Positions 40,878-50,071 of a DNA stretch of 64,000 nucleotides are shown piece by piece; the stretch's first letter is position 1, and the number at the start of each line of letters is the position of its first letter. Both the position numbers and the translations under genes were made by a program. The notes under the pieces are model-generated. The model was given only the letters and a program-made list of their open reading frames with translations, made no database searches and had not been told where the DNA came from. The stretch is from Polaromonas sp. Its GTDB lineage: Bacteria; Pseudomonadota; Gammaproteobacteria; Burkholderiales; Burkholderiaceae_C. Where the stretch lies: the NCBI RefSeq assembly GCF_029945895.1, contig NZ_JAQSDL010000085.1:1-64000 (forward strand), given 5' to 3'.

Positions 40878-41831
40878 TCAGTCCTCGCGCGGAGGACGCG
40901 GGATTTTCTTGAAACGCACCAGGCGGTCGGTTTCTATCCGGTCCTTCTTGACCTGCCGTTCGGCATCGAGCAACTGCCCGGCCGCCAGCCACTGGGCGAA
41001 CTCTTCGGGCGTCTCCAGCGTGACGCGGCCCAGGGTGGCGGCGCGGAATTCGTAAATCACGATCTCCGCGGCCTTCTGCAGATTCACCCGGCCTTTGCTC
41101 AACACCGCACCGCGCTTGCGGCCGATCTCTTCGAGCAGTTGCTCGTCGGTGATGCCGGGCGTCAGCTTGAGCTTGTAGCGCGCCTCCAGCAGGGCCGGGT
41201 AGGCCTGGATCAGGTAGTCCAGCAGCTCCAGCGCGACCTCTTCCTCGTTGAAGGCGTTGCGGCCGATGGCGCCGCTGGCGGCCAGGTTGTAGCCGCTTTT
41301 GGCGACGATGATGCGCGGCCAGAGCATGCCGGGCGTGTCCCACAGGTAAAAACCGTCGGCCAGCACGATGCGCTGCTCGAGCTTGGTGATGCCGGCCTCG
41401 TCGCCGGTCTTGGTGGCGCGTTTGCCGGTCAGGGTGTTGATCAGTGTGGACTTGCCGACGTTGGGAATGCCGCAGATCAGCACCCGCATCGGCTTGACCA
41501 TGCTGCCGCGCGTGGGCGCCAGCGCGTGGCAGGCGTCGATCAGGCGGCGCGCCGGCGTGGTTTCGCTGGCGTCGAGCGCAATCGCGCTGGTACCGGGCAG
41601 GCTGTTGTAGTGCGCGAGCCAGAGCAGTGTGCGCGCCGGGTCGGCCAGGTCCTGCTTGTTGAGCACCTTGAGCGCCGGCTTGGCGCCTGTCAGTTCGGCC
41701 AGCATGGGGTTGGCGCTGGAGCCGGGCAGGCGCGCGTCCAGCAATTCGATGACCACATCAATTTCCTTGATGCGCTCACTGATCGCCTTCTTGGTCAGGT
41801 GCATGTGACCGGGGAACCACTGGATAGCCAT
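40878..41831 (-). CDS. ylqF: Ribosome biogenesis GTPase YlqF/RbgA
   Basis: 317 residues from the ATG at 41831 (MAIQWFPGHMHLTKKAI is the standard start). GTPase motifs are circularly permuted: G4 LNKQDLAD precedes G1 CGIPNVGKST, then G3 DTPG in LWDTPGMLWP. YlqF/RbgA helps late assembly of the 50S subunit. C-terminal RNA-binding ANTAR-like helices follow (LLEEIGRKRGAVL). Confidence 0.95.
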   Translation of the reverse strand: MAIQWFPGHMHLTKKAISERIKEIDVVIELLDARLPGSSANPMLAELTGAKPALKVLNKQDLADPARTLLWLAHYNSLPGTSAIALDASETTPARRLIDACHALAPTRGSMVKPMRVLICGIPNVGKSTLINTLTGKRATKTGDEAGITKLEQRIVLADGFYLWDTPGMLWPRIIVAKSGYNLAASGAIGRNAFNEEEVALELLDYLIQAYPALLEARYKLKLTPGITDEQLLEEIGRKRGAVLSKGRVNLQKAAEIVIYEFRAATLGRVTLETPEEFAQWLAAGQLLDAERQVKKDRIETDRLVRFKKIPRPPRED

Positions 41832-42051
41832 TGTCTGAATACTCTTTCGTGTCGTTCGTCGGCCGCCGCAGCCCGACGCAGCCGGCCAGCAGGGATTGTG
41901 ACCGACCCGGGCGATCAACCCTGACAGGCCAACCTTCCCCTGGCCTACGGGGCGCCCGGCCCAGGCGCAGGACAATGACCTTCAGGCCGCGACATCTCGG
42001 CCTGCCCCCATTTTCACCGCGCAGCCCCGGCCGCGCTTTCAAGGAGTACCC

Positions 42052-42741
42052 ATGAAGATTCTGATGGTTTTGACCTCACACGACCAGCTCGGCGATACCG
42101 GCAAAAAAACCGGCTTCTGGCTGGAAGAATTTGCAGCGCCCTACTACGTCTTCAAGGACGCAGGTGCCGACATCACGCTGGCCTCACCGCAAGGCGGGCA
42201 GCCGCCGCTGGACCCGAAGAGCGATGCCCCGGACGCGCAGACCGACGCCACGCGCCGCTTCAAGGACGACAGCCAGGCGCAGCAGGCGCTGGCGCACACC
42301 GTCCAGCTGGCCGGCCTGAAGGATGCGGACTTTGACGCCGTGTTTTACCCCGGCGGCCACGGCCCGTTGTGGGACCTGGCCGAAGACAGGGATTCCATCG
42401 GGCTGATTGAGCGCATGTTCGCCGCCGGCAAGCCCGTGGCGGCAGTCTGCCACGCGCCCGGTGTGTTGCGCCACGTGAAAGCCGCCAGCGGGGCACCGCT
42501 GGTTGAAGGCAAAAAAGTCGCTGGTTTCACCAACACCGAGGAAGCGGCGGCGCAGCTCACGGATGTGGTGCCCTTTCTGGTCGAAGACATGCTGCGCGAC
42601 AACGGCGGCAACTACAGCAAGGGCGCCGACTGGCAGTCTTATGTGGTGACCGACGCCAACCTGATCACCGGACAGAACCCGGCTTCTTCCGAAGCGGCGG
42701 CCCATGAGCTGCTGCGTCAACTGGCCCCCCAGCCGGCCTGA
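42052..42741 (+). CDS. DJ-1/PfpI family protein (type 1 glutamine amidotransferase-like)
   Basis: 229 residues, ATG after AAGGAGTA. Start MKILMVLTSHDQLGDTGKKT and GFWLEEFAAPYYVFKDAGAD give the conserved Glu; AVFYPGGHGPLWDL and VAAVCHAPGVLRHV give the nucleophile Cys elbow. The HchA/YajL-related subgroup acts on glyoxal-type damage or is a stress chaperone; the exact activity is not clear from sequence. Cytoplasmic. Confidence 0.92.
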   Translation: MKILMVLTSHDQLGDTGKKTGFWLEEFAAPYYVFKDAGADITLASPQGGQPPLDPKSDAPDAQTDATRRFKDDSQAQQALAHTVQLAGLKDADFDAVFYPGGHGPLWDLAEDRDSIGLIERMFAAGKPVAAVCHAPGVLRHVKAASGAPLVEGKKVAGFTNTEEAAAQLTDVVPFLVEDMLRDNGGNYSKGADWQSYVVTDANLITGQNPASSEAAAHELLRQLAPQPA

Positions 42742-42782
42742 GCCAAGCAGCCCGCATTAGCCGGCGCTGGAACAGGCGCCGG

Positions 42783-44372
42783 CTACAGGGCGACCGCGGC
42801 CGCGCGGCTGGACACACCCAGCCGTTCAGATGACACGTACTGCTGGCGGTAGATCTCGAACGGCATGGTGTCGGTCGCTTCTATTTTTTTCTGTTCAGCG
42901 ACGGACTGGCGCGATAGGGCCTCGAATGCGGTCTGCTGCCCGGCAGAAAACGGCAGGTCGAGCAGTGCCTCCCTGGTGAGGGCGGAGCGGGCGCGGACAA
43001 ACGACACGAAAGAGTTCTCGTGGCCCTTTTGCATGGCGGCCAGCACCCGGGCCGACGGCAGGGTGGCGGGATCGAGCAGCGCCGCCTCGGCAGCATGCAG
43101 GGTGGCGCTGTACTGCGTGCCCCCATTGGCCGCGTCCAACGCGGCGGCAATCGGTGCGCATTGCGCCACCACCTCGGCACCCCAACCAGTCAGCGACACC
43201 TCGCGCCCGCCGCGCTTGAGCAGCAGGCCCGCCTGGCGCCCGCGCGCCGCCGTGTGGTGCTGGTTGTGCTTGAGCTCGGCGATCTCCTGCGGGGTGTCGG
43301 GCGGACTGTCACTGAGCAGGCAGTGCAGCAGGAACACATCGAGAAAACGCATGGTCTGGGCGTTGATGCCGACCGGCTCGAACGGGTCCAGGTCCATCAG
43401 CCGCACTTCGATGTATTCGACGCCGCGCTCGCGCAAGGCATGCAGCGGGCGTTCGCCGGGGAAAATCACGCGTTTGGGCCGGATGGTGCCGTAAAACTCG
43501 TTCTCAATCTGCAGCAAGGTGGTGGCCAGCTGGTTGTAGTCGCCGCCAGGGTTCTGGATGCCCACCGCTTCATAGGCCGGGTAAGGCCGCGTCAACGCGT
43601 CCTGAAGCGATGCGCCGTAACCTTCCAGGCTGTTGTAACTGACAGCCAGCGAGGCCTGCGCATCGCTCTGGTAGCCCAAGCGCCCCATGCGCAGCGAGGT
43701 GCCGTGCGGCATGTACATGGTGCTGCTCGACAGTTGCTGCAGCTCGTGCTGGCGCCCGGCCACAAAGGTCGAACAAACGGCTGGCGAGGCGCCGAACAGG
43801 TAGAGCAGCAAAAACGCATGACGGCGGAAATTGCGGATCAGCGAAAAGTACTGCTCGCTCGTCACCTCGGGCAGCGACCAGTTGTAGTGGATGCCAGAGA
43901 TGGTCTGCATGCGCCGCCCGTAACGGTGCGACAGGCCCATGCGGTAGACACTTTTGGCGCGCCCGACGTTGGACGAACCGAAACGTGCGATCGGGATGGT
44001 CTCGTCGGTCGGCAGGCCGCAGGGCATGCTCGAGACCCAGAGCATCTCGTCGCCGACCGCCTGCATGGCGCGGTAGGTGAACTGGTGAATCTGCGTGAGT
44101 TCGCGCAGCGCGGCGTCGGCCCCGTCCCCCAGACCTTTGTGTGCGGCGGTGACGAGTTCGACCTGGGACTCGCTGAAGTCGGTGGTGATGCAGGGATGCG
44201 TCAGGGCCGAGCCGAGTGCCGCCGGGTGCGGCGTCAGGGCCAGCGCGCCGCCGGGCTGGGCGCGCAGGCTTTCCTTCTCGATGCCGCGACGCATGCCTTT
44301 CAGCCTGGCAGGGCCGAGCGCCTGGAGGCGGTCGCCCATGAGCGCGGCGGATCGCGCATGCGAGCTGTTCAT
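42783..44372 (-). CDS. gshA: Glutamate-cysteine ligase, E. coli (class I) type
   Basis: 529 residues from the ATG at 44372, a normal length. It makes gamma-glutamylcysteine, the first step of glutathione synthesis. Family segments: RGIEKESLR, DFSESQVELVT, LWVSSMPCGLP, ISGIHYNWSLPEV and GVEYIEVRLMDLDPFEPVGI (the ATP/metal-binding core). The gshB gene is not in the window. The dispersed element follows upstream at 44503. Confidence 0.95.
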   Translation of the reverse strand: MNSSHARSAALMGDRLQALGPARLKGMRRGIEKESLRAQPGGALALTPHPAALGSALTHPCITTDFSESQVELVTAAHKGLGDGADAALRELTQIHQFTYRAMQAVGDEMLWVSSMPCGLPTDETIPIARFGSSNVGRAKSVYRMGLSHRYGRRMQTISGIHYNWSLPEVTSEQYFSLIRNFRRHAFLLLYLFGASPAVCSTFVAGRQHELQQLSSSTMYMPHGTSLRMGRLGYQSDAQASLAVSYNSLEGYGASLQDALTRPYPAYEAVGIQNPGGDYNQLATTLLQIENEFYGTIRPKRVIFPGERPLHALRERGVEYIEVRLMDLDPFEPVGINAQTMRFLDVFLLHCLLSDSPPDTPQEIAELKHNQHHTAARGRQAGLLLKRGGREVSLTGWGAEVVAQCAPIAAALDAANGGTQYSATLHAAEAALLDPATLPSARVLAAMQKGHENSFVSFVRARSALTREALLDLPFSAGQQTAFEALSRQSVAEQKKIEATDTMPFEIYRQQYVSSERLGVSSRAAAVAL

Positions 44373-44502
44373 AAAGTCTTCCCTCTGTATCTTTCGTGGC
44401 GTGCAAGGTATCACAGGCCGGGGTTGTTTGCAGGCCAGGCGGAGCGGCGCCCGACCGCACGGTGCCGGCCAGCGCGGTCCGCTGTGGCCTGCGCGTGCGA
44501 GT

Positions 44503-44560
44503 CACTATCTTTTTGATAGCTTCTTGCGCCCGCCCTGATTGGGCCAGCGCATGATTTCAC
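44503..44560 (+). repeat. Dispersed intergenic element, copy 7
   Basis: ACTATCTTTTTGATAGCTTC, TTGCGCCCGCC, then TTGGGCCAGCGCATGATTT. It lies between the gshA start and the carboxylesterase gene. Confidence 0.7.
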
Positions 44561-44626
44561 TTGAAAAGACAGCCGTCCGCGGCAGCCGGACCGGAAACCC
44601 GGCACGGCAGCGTGACGGGAAAGCCC

Positions 44627-45322
44627 TTACGGCTGCCGGATTTCGCTCGAGAAGCTAGCACCAGACAGTACGCGCAGCAGCCACCGGTTCATGTCGGCGA
44701 TCTCTTCCATGCAGACCGAATGTTCCATGTCGTATTCGTGCCAGTCCACCGGGTAACCCAAGGCCGCCAGTGCGTCGCGCGTCCCGGTGGCCGCAGCCAG
44801 CGGCACCACGCCATCACGCTTGCCATGCGCCAGGAAAATCGGCAGACCTTCATTGGCCCCGCTGCGCTCTGCCGCCACAGTATGCGCCAGCGGCAGGTAG
44901 CCCGACAGGCCCATGATGCCGGCCAGGCGTTCGGGATAACGCAGGCCGGTCATCAACGCCATCGCGCAACCCTGGGAAAACCCAGCCACCACGATGCGGC
45001 CGGCAGGAATGCCGCGCGAGGTTTCGCGCTCTATCAGCGTGTTGATGGCGGCCTGGGTCTGGCGCATGCCGGTTTCGTCCTGGCCCGCTGTCAGGTTGGC
45101 ACCCAGGATGTCGTACCAGGCCGGCATCTGGTAGCCGCCGTTGATGGTGACGGGAATCACCGGCGCGTGGGGAAACAGAAAACGCACGGGTCCCACGCTG
45201 GAAAGATCGAGCTGCTCGGCCACGGGTACAAAATCGCGGCCATCGGCGCCCAGGCCATGCATGATCAGGATGGTGGCGACAGGCTGCTCGCCGGTCTGGG
45301 CTTCGGTAACTTCAAGAGACAT
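44627..45322 (-). CDS. Carboxylesterase/lysophospholipase family alpha/beta-hydrolase
   Basis: 231 residues from the ATG at 45322. Signatures are ILIMHGLGADGRDFVPVAEQ (oxyanion region), AGFSQGCAMALMTGLRYP (nucleophile Ser), FLAHGKRDGVVP (Asp) and YDMEHSVCMEEI (His). All three catalytic residues are present. This is the acyl-protein thioesterase-like subgroup, which cuts carboxylic esters; cytoplasmic. Confidence 0.93.
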   Translation of the reverse strand: MSLEVTEAQTGEQPVATILIMHGLGADGRDFVPVAEQLDLSSVGPVRFLFPHAPVIPVTINGGYQMPAWYDILGANLTAGQDETGMRQTQAAINTLIERETSRGIPAGRIVVAGFSQGCAMALMTGLRYPERLAGIMGLSGYLPLAHTVAAERSGANEGLPIFLAHGKRDGVVPLAAATGTRDALAALGYPVDWHEYDMEHSVCMEEIADMNRWLLRVLSGASFSSEIRQP

Positions 45323-45501
45323 GGGTGAACCTGACGGTGGCGAGGGCGGAAGGGGTGGCTGCCGCACGGAGGTTCATGCGGCAGGTTCAAAGAGGTGATT
45401 TTAGGACCTCTGCGGGCAAGTGCGCTTGTGCCCGGACCGGTGTTTTTGCTAGCATTTTTCAGTCAGCATTTTCTGACGCGTACTGAACATGGGAGATCGC
45501 C

Positions 45502-45738
45502 ATGAAACTCATCCTTGCTGCCGCGGCCCTGGCCGCATCCTCACTCGCCCTGGCCCACAACTGCCCCAACGAGATGAAGGCCATAGACGCCAGACTTGCC
45601 AGCAACCCCAAGCTGCCCGCCGCCGACATGGTCAAGGTCAAGTCCCTGCGTGCCGAAGGAGAGACCTTTCACAAGGCCGGCAAACACGACGAATCGATGA
45701 AAGCCCTGGGCGACGCCAAAAAACTGCTGGGTCTGTGA
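45502..45738 (+). CDS. Small exported protein
   Basis: 78 residues with a signal peptide (MKLILAAAALAASSLALAHN, cut after ALA). The mature part of ~60 residues holds one Cys and a charged helical region with HDESMKALGDAKKLLGL at the end. The start follows GGGAGA. No family is recognised; a periplasmic location is likely. Confidence 0.7.
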   Translation: MKLILAAAALAASSLALAHNCPNEMKAIDARLASNPKLPAADMVKVKSLRAEGETFHKAGKHDESMKALGDAKKLLGL

Positions 45739-45748
45739 ACCTGCGCTG

Positions 45749-46495
45749 TCAGCGCCTGAGCGCGGCCAGCCGCGCTGACAGACCGGCCTGCATGTTGAGC
45801 TCGTCGTACCAGAGGCGGTAGCCTGCGTCGCTGGGGTGCAGACCGTCCCTGGCGTTGAGCTCGTCAGGGCGCTGCGCAAACGGATCATCGGCCTTGTCCT
45901 TGAACAGGTTCACATACACAGCGCCGTTGTCCGTGGCCGCCTGCCGCACAAAGCGGTGCAGCGTCTCCGAGCGGCGCGTCATGAGCCAGGACCAGGGCGC
46001 AAAGAAAAACGGCGCGCTGCCGACATTGCCCGAAGGCATGAACACCACCAGCCGGGCGCGCACGCGCGCCAGTTCTGCGGCGCGGGCGATGTCATTCTCC
46101 AGCTGCGCATCGCCGGTGAAGCGGATCACATCGTTGCCGCCGCCGAGGACGAGGATGGCGTCGAAGCGTTGCTGGCCTTCCAGCTGGGCAGCGATGTCGG
46201 CAAACCGCGCGCCGTCGCGCGCACGGTTGACGATGGTCAGTTGGGGATGGTCGCGTGCGATCAGGCCGGCGATGCTGGTGGCCGGCGACGAAGCGCCCGT
46301 TCCCACTGCCGTGCTGTCGCCCACCACCAGCAGGCTGGATGTGGCCGGGGCGGGCGAGGCTTCAAAAGGCTCGCTTTGCCGCGCCAGGGACACCGATTGC
46401 CCGATGCGCCAGGCGGCGCAGCCGGTGGTGGCCAGCACGGCCAGCGCCGCCAGCACACCAAGCGCACCCAACATGTGAGGCCGGCGCGTCGCCAT
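45749..46495 (-). CDS. SGNH-type hydrolase, lipoprotein
   Basis: 248 residues from the ATG at 46495, which overlaps the stop of the tspO gene by one base (TGATG). A lipobox-like VLATTGC ends the signal. SGNH blocks are VVGDSTAVGTGASS (Ser), VNRARDGARFADI (Gly), LVLGGGNDVIRF (Asn) and ARDGLHPSDAGYRLW (Asp, His). It is an esterase of unknown substrate acting outside the inner membrane. Confidence 0.88.
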   Translation of the reverse strand: MATRRPHMLGALGVLAALAVLATTGCAAWRIGQSVSLARQSEPFEASPAPATSSLLVVGDSTAVGTGASSPATSIAGLIARDHPQLTIVNRARDGARFADIAAQLEGQQRFDAILVLGGGNDVIRFTGDAQLENDIARAAELARVRARLVVFMPSGNVGSAPFFFAPWSWLMTRRSETLHRFVRQAATDNGAVYVNLFKDKADDPFAQRPDELNARDGLHPSDAGYRLWYDELNMQAGLSARLAALRR

Positions 46496-46905
46496 CAGGC
46501 GCCCCGGTTCAGCCAGGTGATGCTGAGCTGCAGCACCGTCGCGAAGAGAACCCACAGCAGGTAAGGGATGTTGACCCAGACCACCCAGCGCGCCCGCAAC
46601 CGGATGGCTGCCATGGCCCACACCAGGGTGGCCAGCACCAGCAGGATGTCGAAGCTGGCCAACGCATTGTTTTTCAGGCCGAACTGGATAGGCGTGTAGG
46701 CCAGGTTGAACAGCAGGTTCAGAACGAAAGGCAGCAGCACGCGAAACGGCAGGCGGCGCTTGAGGTATTGCAACAGGACAAAACCGAAGCTGATGGCAAT
46801 CACGACGTAAAGAGCCGTCCACACCGGGCCGAACACCGATGCCGGTGGCGCAAAAAAGGGCTTGCTCAACTGGGCGTACCAGGCGGCGCTGCTGCTGCTG
46901 TCCAT
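46495..46905 (-). CDS. tspO: TspO/MBR family membrane protein
   Basis: 136 residues from the ATG at 46905. Five membrane segments and the tryptophan-rich TspO pattern are present: WYAQLSKPFFAPPASVFGPV, WTALYVVIAISFG, LAYTPIQFGLKN, WAMAAIRLRAR and VWVNIPYLLWVLFATVL. TspO binds tetrapyrroles and cholesterol-like ligands and is linked to porphyrin and stress control. One-base stop-start overlap couples it to the SGNH gene. Confidence 0.92.
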   Translation of the reverse strand: MDSSSSAAWYAQLSKPFFAPPASVFGPVWTALYVVIAISFGFVLLQYLKRRLPFRVLLPFVLNLLFNLAYTPIQFGLKNNALASFDILLVLATLVWAMAAIRLRARWVVWVNIPYLLWVLFATVLQLSITWLNRGA

Positions 46906-47308
46906 GAAAATCCTTCGGGGAATTGGCGCTGAAATCGCGAGGAGGTGTTCTTTCTGTTTTAGCACCCGCCGGGCGATGGCAGCGACACCCGAGGCTGATC
47001 CTCAGGTAGGACGTGGCCGCTTCAGGCGGGCGGTGGGCGCGTCCGACACGGCAACCATGGCAGGCCGACCGGCCTGGGGCCCGATTTCCCCACCCATCAA
47101 GGCATCTTCTTCCCCTGCCCGCCCCGCCGCGGCCCGGGCGTTTTTTCCGGGGGAAGAGTCACCACGTTGCGGCCGCCCCTGGACAGGCGGAACCACCGCC
47201 CGGGCCGCAGGCTTGACTTGACTTGCCAGTTGAACGACCATCCATCGACAAGCCGGCACCGAACGGCCAGAGCGCTCTGGCCGGGACCGGCGGTGAAGGG
47301 TTGACCAC
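46906..47308. other. Gene-free stretch upstream of tspO
   Basis: 403 bases between the divergent tspO and the gene at 47309. Short open frames are present, but none has a start with a ribosome binding site or a recognisable product. No repeat or terminator was found. Confidence 0.5.
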
Positions 47309-47995
47309 ATGAGACAAGTGTTTGAGCGACTGCTGGGGCTGAGGGCCAAGGCCGGCGGCCATACAGATTCCGGACTGAAACCGGCTTCCCGTCCGTCGGT
47401 GGCAGCCAACCGGGACAGCCAGCACACCATCGAGGACAACTCCGACAACGGCACCCGCCGCCAGCTTGTGCAGATGCTGCTGCGCGACTGCCTGCGCAGG
47501 CACGGCATTGCAACCGACTGGGTGGAATGCCAGATGCTGGTGGTCAACAGCCGCAGCCGCGGCCCGGGCATGTACGTTCGGCTGGTGCTGCGCCAGTGGG
47601 ACGCGCGCCTGATGACCTACGCCTTCGCTTTCCAGAATGAATTGCTCGCCGCGATCACCCAGTTCGAGCCGCAGTCCTCCACCTGGCTGCACGGTATTTC
47701 CTGGGAGTTCAAGGTCGGGAACAGCTGCCCCTACCCCGACATGCCCGACCCGGCCATCTGGGCTGCGCCAGCCCGTGCTGGCGCAGCCGTTGAAGTGCCT
47801 GCTGCGGTCCCTGCGCCCGTGCCTGCTGCCGCTGCCGTCGTGGCGGCAGCAGCCGCAGACGTCGAAGATGACGTGATGCGCGACCTGAAGGACCTGCAAA
47901 ACATGTTTGCCGCGCGCGATGCCAGCATCGACCAGGAAGCGGCATCGGGCGTCCACGCCGACTTCCAGCCGACCCAGCCCTCCGGGCTGCCGTGA
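47309..47995 (+). CDS. Uncharacterised cytoplasmic protein with low-complexity linker
   Basis: 228 residues. Residues ~50-150 form a compact domain with LVQMLLRDCLRRHGI, VECQMLVVNSRSRGPGMYVR and VLRQWDARLMTYAFAFQNEL; this pattern is reminiscent of small proteobacterial proteins of unknown function. Residues ~155-190 are an Ala/Val/Pro linker (AAPARAGAAVEVPAAVPAPV), and the tail is acidic with a helical MRDLKDLQNMFAARD. No catalytic motif is visible. Confidence 0.65.
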   Translation: MRQVFERLLGLRAKAGGHTDSGLKPASRPSVAANRDSQHTIEDNSDNGTRRQLVQMLLRDCLRRHGIATDWVECQMLVVNSRSRGPGMYVRLVLRQWDARLMTYAFAFQNELLAAITQFEPQSSTWLHGISWEFKVGNSCPYPDMPDPAIWAAPARAGAAVEVPAAVPAPVPAAAAVVAAAAADVEDDVMRDLKDLQNMFAARDASIDQEAASGVHADFQPTQPSGLP

Positions 47996-48081
47996 CACTT
48001 GTTCCCGGTAGCGCCGCCAGGCCTGCCCCGCCACCCCGGAAACAGGGCCCGGCCTGAGGCCTCTTGCCACCCGTAGCCCCG

Positions 48082-49353
48082 ATGCGCCCCACCCCCGCCA
48101 CGCCCGCCGCACCCGCTTCACACCTTCCCTCCGCACTGGCCGACTCGCGTTACGCCGTGCTTCGGCTGATGGTCACGCTGGCCCTGATGACCGTCGGCGC
48201 CAGCGGCATGTATGTGGTGGCGGTGGTCATGCCGGCGGTTCAAGCCGAATTTGGCGTGGCGCGCGCCGACGCTTCGCTGCCCTACACCTTGCTGATGATC
48301 GGCTTCGGAATTGGCGGCATGCTGATGGGCCGCCTCGCCGACCGCTTCGGCGTGATGGTGCCGCTGCTGGTGGGGGCCGTCAGCCTGGGCCTGGGTTATG
48401 CCGCTGCGGCCATGGCCGGCAGCATCTGGACCTTCACGCTGGCGCATGGCTTCCTGATCGGCCTGTTTGGCAGTTCCGCGACCTTTGCGCCGCTGCTGGC
48501 CGATACTTCCTTGTGGTTTGTGCGCCGCCGCGGCATTGCCGTTGCCGTGTGCGCCAGCGGCAACTACATTGGCGGCGCCATCTGGCCGCCCGTCGTGCAG
48601 CACTTTGTGGCGACCGAGGGCTGGCGCCACACTTACCTCGCCCTGGGCCTTTTCTCCTTCGTCACCATGACGGCACTGGCCCTGCTGATGCGCAGGCGTC
48701 CGCCGGTGGCCGTCGCAGCGGCGACGCGCCAGAACCTTTCGGCCACCCCCAGCGACCTGCCCTTCGGCCTGTCACCCGGCAAGGCTCAAACCCTGCTGTG
48801 TGTGGCCGGTGTGGCCTGCTGCGTGGCCATGGCGATGCCGCAGGTGCACATTGTTTCCTATTGCACCGATCTGGGTTACGGCGCGGCGCGCGGTGCCGAA
48901 ATGCTCTCGCTGATGCTGGCCTGCGGCGTGGTCAGCCGTCTGGTGTCAGGACTGGTCTGCGACCGCATTGGCGGCCTGCGTACGCTGCTGCTGGGCTCGG
49001 CCCTGCAGGGCCTCGCGCTGCTGCTGTTCCTGCCCTTCGACGGGCTGGTGTCGCTGTACCTGATCGCGGCGCTGTTCGGCCTGTTCCAGGGCGGCATCGT
49101 GCCGTCGTACGCCATCATCGTGCGCGAGTACTTCCTGCCGGCCGAGGCCGGTGCGCGGGTCGGCACGGTGATCATGGCCACCATGGTCGGCATGGCGCTG
49201 GGCGGCTGGATGTCGGGCAAGGTGTTTGACCTGACCGGCTCCTACCACGCGGCCTTCATCAACGGCATCGCCTGGAACCTGCTGAACTTCGGCATTGTGC
49301 TGTTCCTGCTCTACCGCGTACGTGGTCACCGGGCGGCGGCGCAGGCCGCCTGA
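48082..49353 (+). CDS. Major facilitator superfamily transporter
   Basis: 423 residues from the ATG at 48082; a TTG at 48064 is possible. Twelve membrane segments, with the MFS motif GMLMGRLADRFGVMVPLL between helices 2 and 3, and the second-half repeat SRLVSGLVCDRIGGLRTLLL. The overall pattern, including GLFQGGIVPSYAIIVREYF, is like the OFA/monocarboxylate-type transporters of Burkholderiales. The substrate is unknown. Confidence 0.92.
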   Translation: MRPTPATPAAPASHLPSALADSRYAVLRLMVTLALMTVGASGMYVVAVVMPAVQAEFGVARADASLPYTLLMIGFGIGGMLMGRLADRFGVMVPLLVGAVSLGLGYAAAAMAGSIWTFTLAHGFLIGLFGSSATFAPLLADTSLWFVRRRGIAVAVCASGNYIGGAIWPPVVQHFVATEGWRHTYLALGLFSFVTMTALALLMRRRPPVAVAAATRQNLSATPSDLPFGLSPGKAQTLLCVAGVACCVAMAMPQVHIVSYCTDLGYGAARGAEMLSLMLACGVVSRLVSGLVCDRIGGLRTLLLGSALQGLALLLFLPFDGLVSLYLIAALFGLFQGGIVPSYAIIVREYFLPAEAGARVGTVIMATMVGMALGGWMSGKVFDLTGSYHAAFINGIAWNLLNFGIVLFLLYRVRGHRAAAQAA

Positions 49354-49384
49354 GCCCCGGTCTTCCGGTCCGTGCGGGTTTTTG

Positions 49385-49448
49385 CATCAAAAATACCTCC
49401 AGCCCTTACTGCATATGCGCAACCAGCTATATATTTCATAGCAACTAA
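49385..49448 (-). repeat. Dispersed intergenic element, copy 8
   Basis: Reverse-strand copy: GTTGCTATGAAATATATAGC, TGGTTGCGCATATG, then AAGGGCTGGAGGTATTTTT. It follows the MFS gene. Confidence 0.7.
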
Positions 49449-49556
49449 CATGCAGATCCTGTCTGGCCAGCGCATCGGCTGACACCACAACCGGCCACCC
49501 GCCTGCGCCAGGGGCCGGCGGAGGGGCGCAACATAGGCCTTTTGAAAGGCCCGCGC

Positions 49557-49898
49557 ATGAACACCGCCCTGAAATACGCCCTCGCCGCCCTGCTGCCTGC
49601 CCTGTCTGGCGGCCAGGCGCTGGCTTGCTACACCGTCTACAACCGCGCCAACCAGGTGATCTACCATGCCGCGCAGGCCCCGGTGGACATGCGTTACCAG
49701 TTGCACGAGACCCTGCCCGCGGTCTTTTCCGATGGACACATGGTGTTTTCCATCACCGACACTTCTTGCCCGCCGGTCAACCTGACGCGCAGCAATATCC
49801 GGGATTCGGCGGGAGGCAGGGTGGCTTATGCCGCGGGGCCGGGAGAAGCGATCATGCAGGACCCGAGGGCCCGCCCTTACCGGGTGCCCCGGAACTAG
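49557..49898 (+). CDS. Small exported protein
   Basis: 113 residues from the ATG at 49557, with an upstream in-frame TTG at 49542 as an alternative. A signal peptide (MNTALKYALAALLPALSGGQ) is followed by a cut near ALAC. The mature part has CYTVYNRANQVIYHAAQAPV and SITDTSCPPVNL, two Cys that can form a disulphide. Similar short proteins are widespread in Burkholderiales with no known role. Confidence 0.7.
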   Translation: MNTALKYALAALLPALSGGQALACYTVYNRANQVIYHAAQAPVDMRYQLHETLPAVFSDGHMVFSITDTSCPPVNLTRSNIRDSAGGRVAYAAGPGEAIMQDPRARPYRVPRN

Positions 49899-50071
49899 GC
49901 CTCAGCCGGCCCGGGCCTCAGCCTTCCAAGCGGCTTCCCCCGAAGCGATCCGGGAGACGGGAACAGCACTTTCACCCAGGGAAGGGCAAGCAGTGTGGAT
50001 TGACGCGCCCATCAACGGGCGTCACGGCAACGTGTCAGGCGTCGCCGCCGGCGCTGCGCAACACCTCTGGT

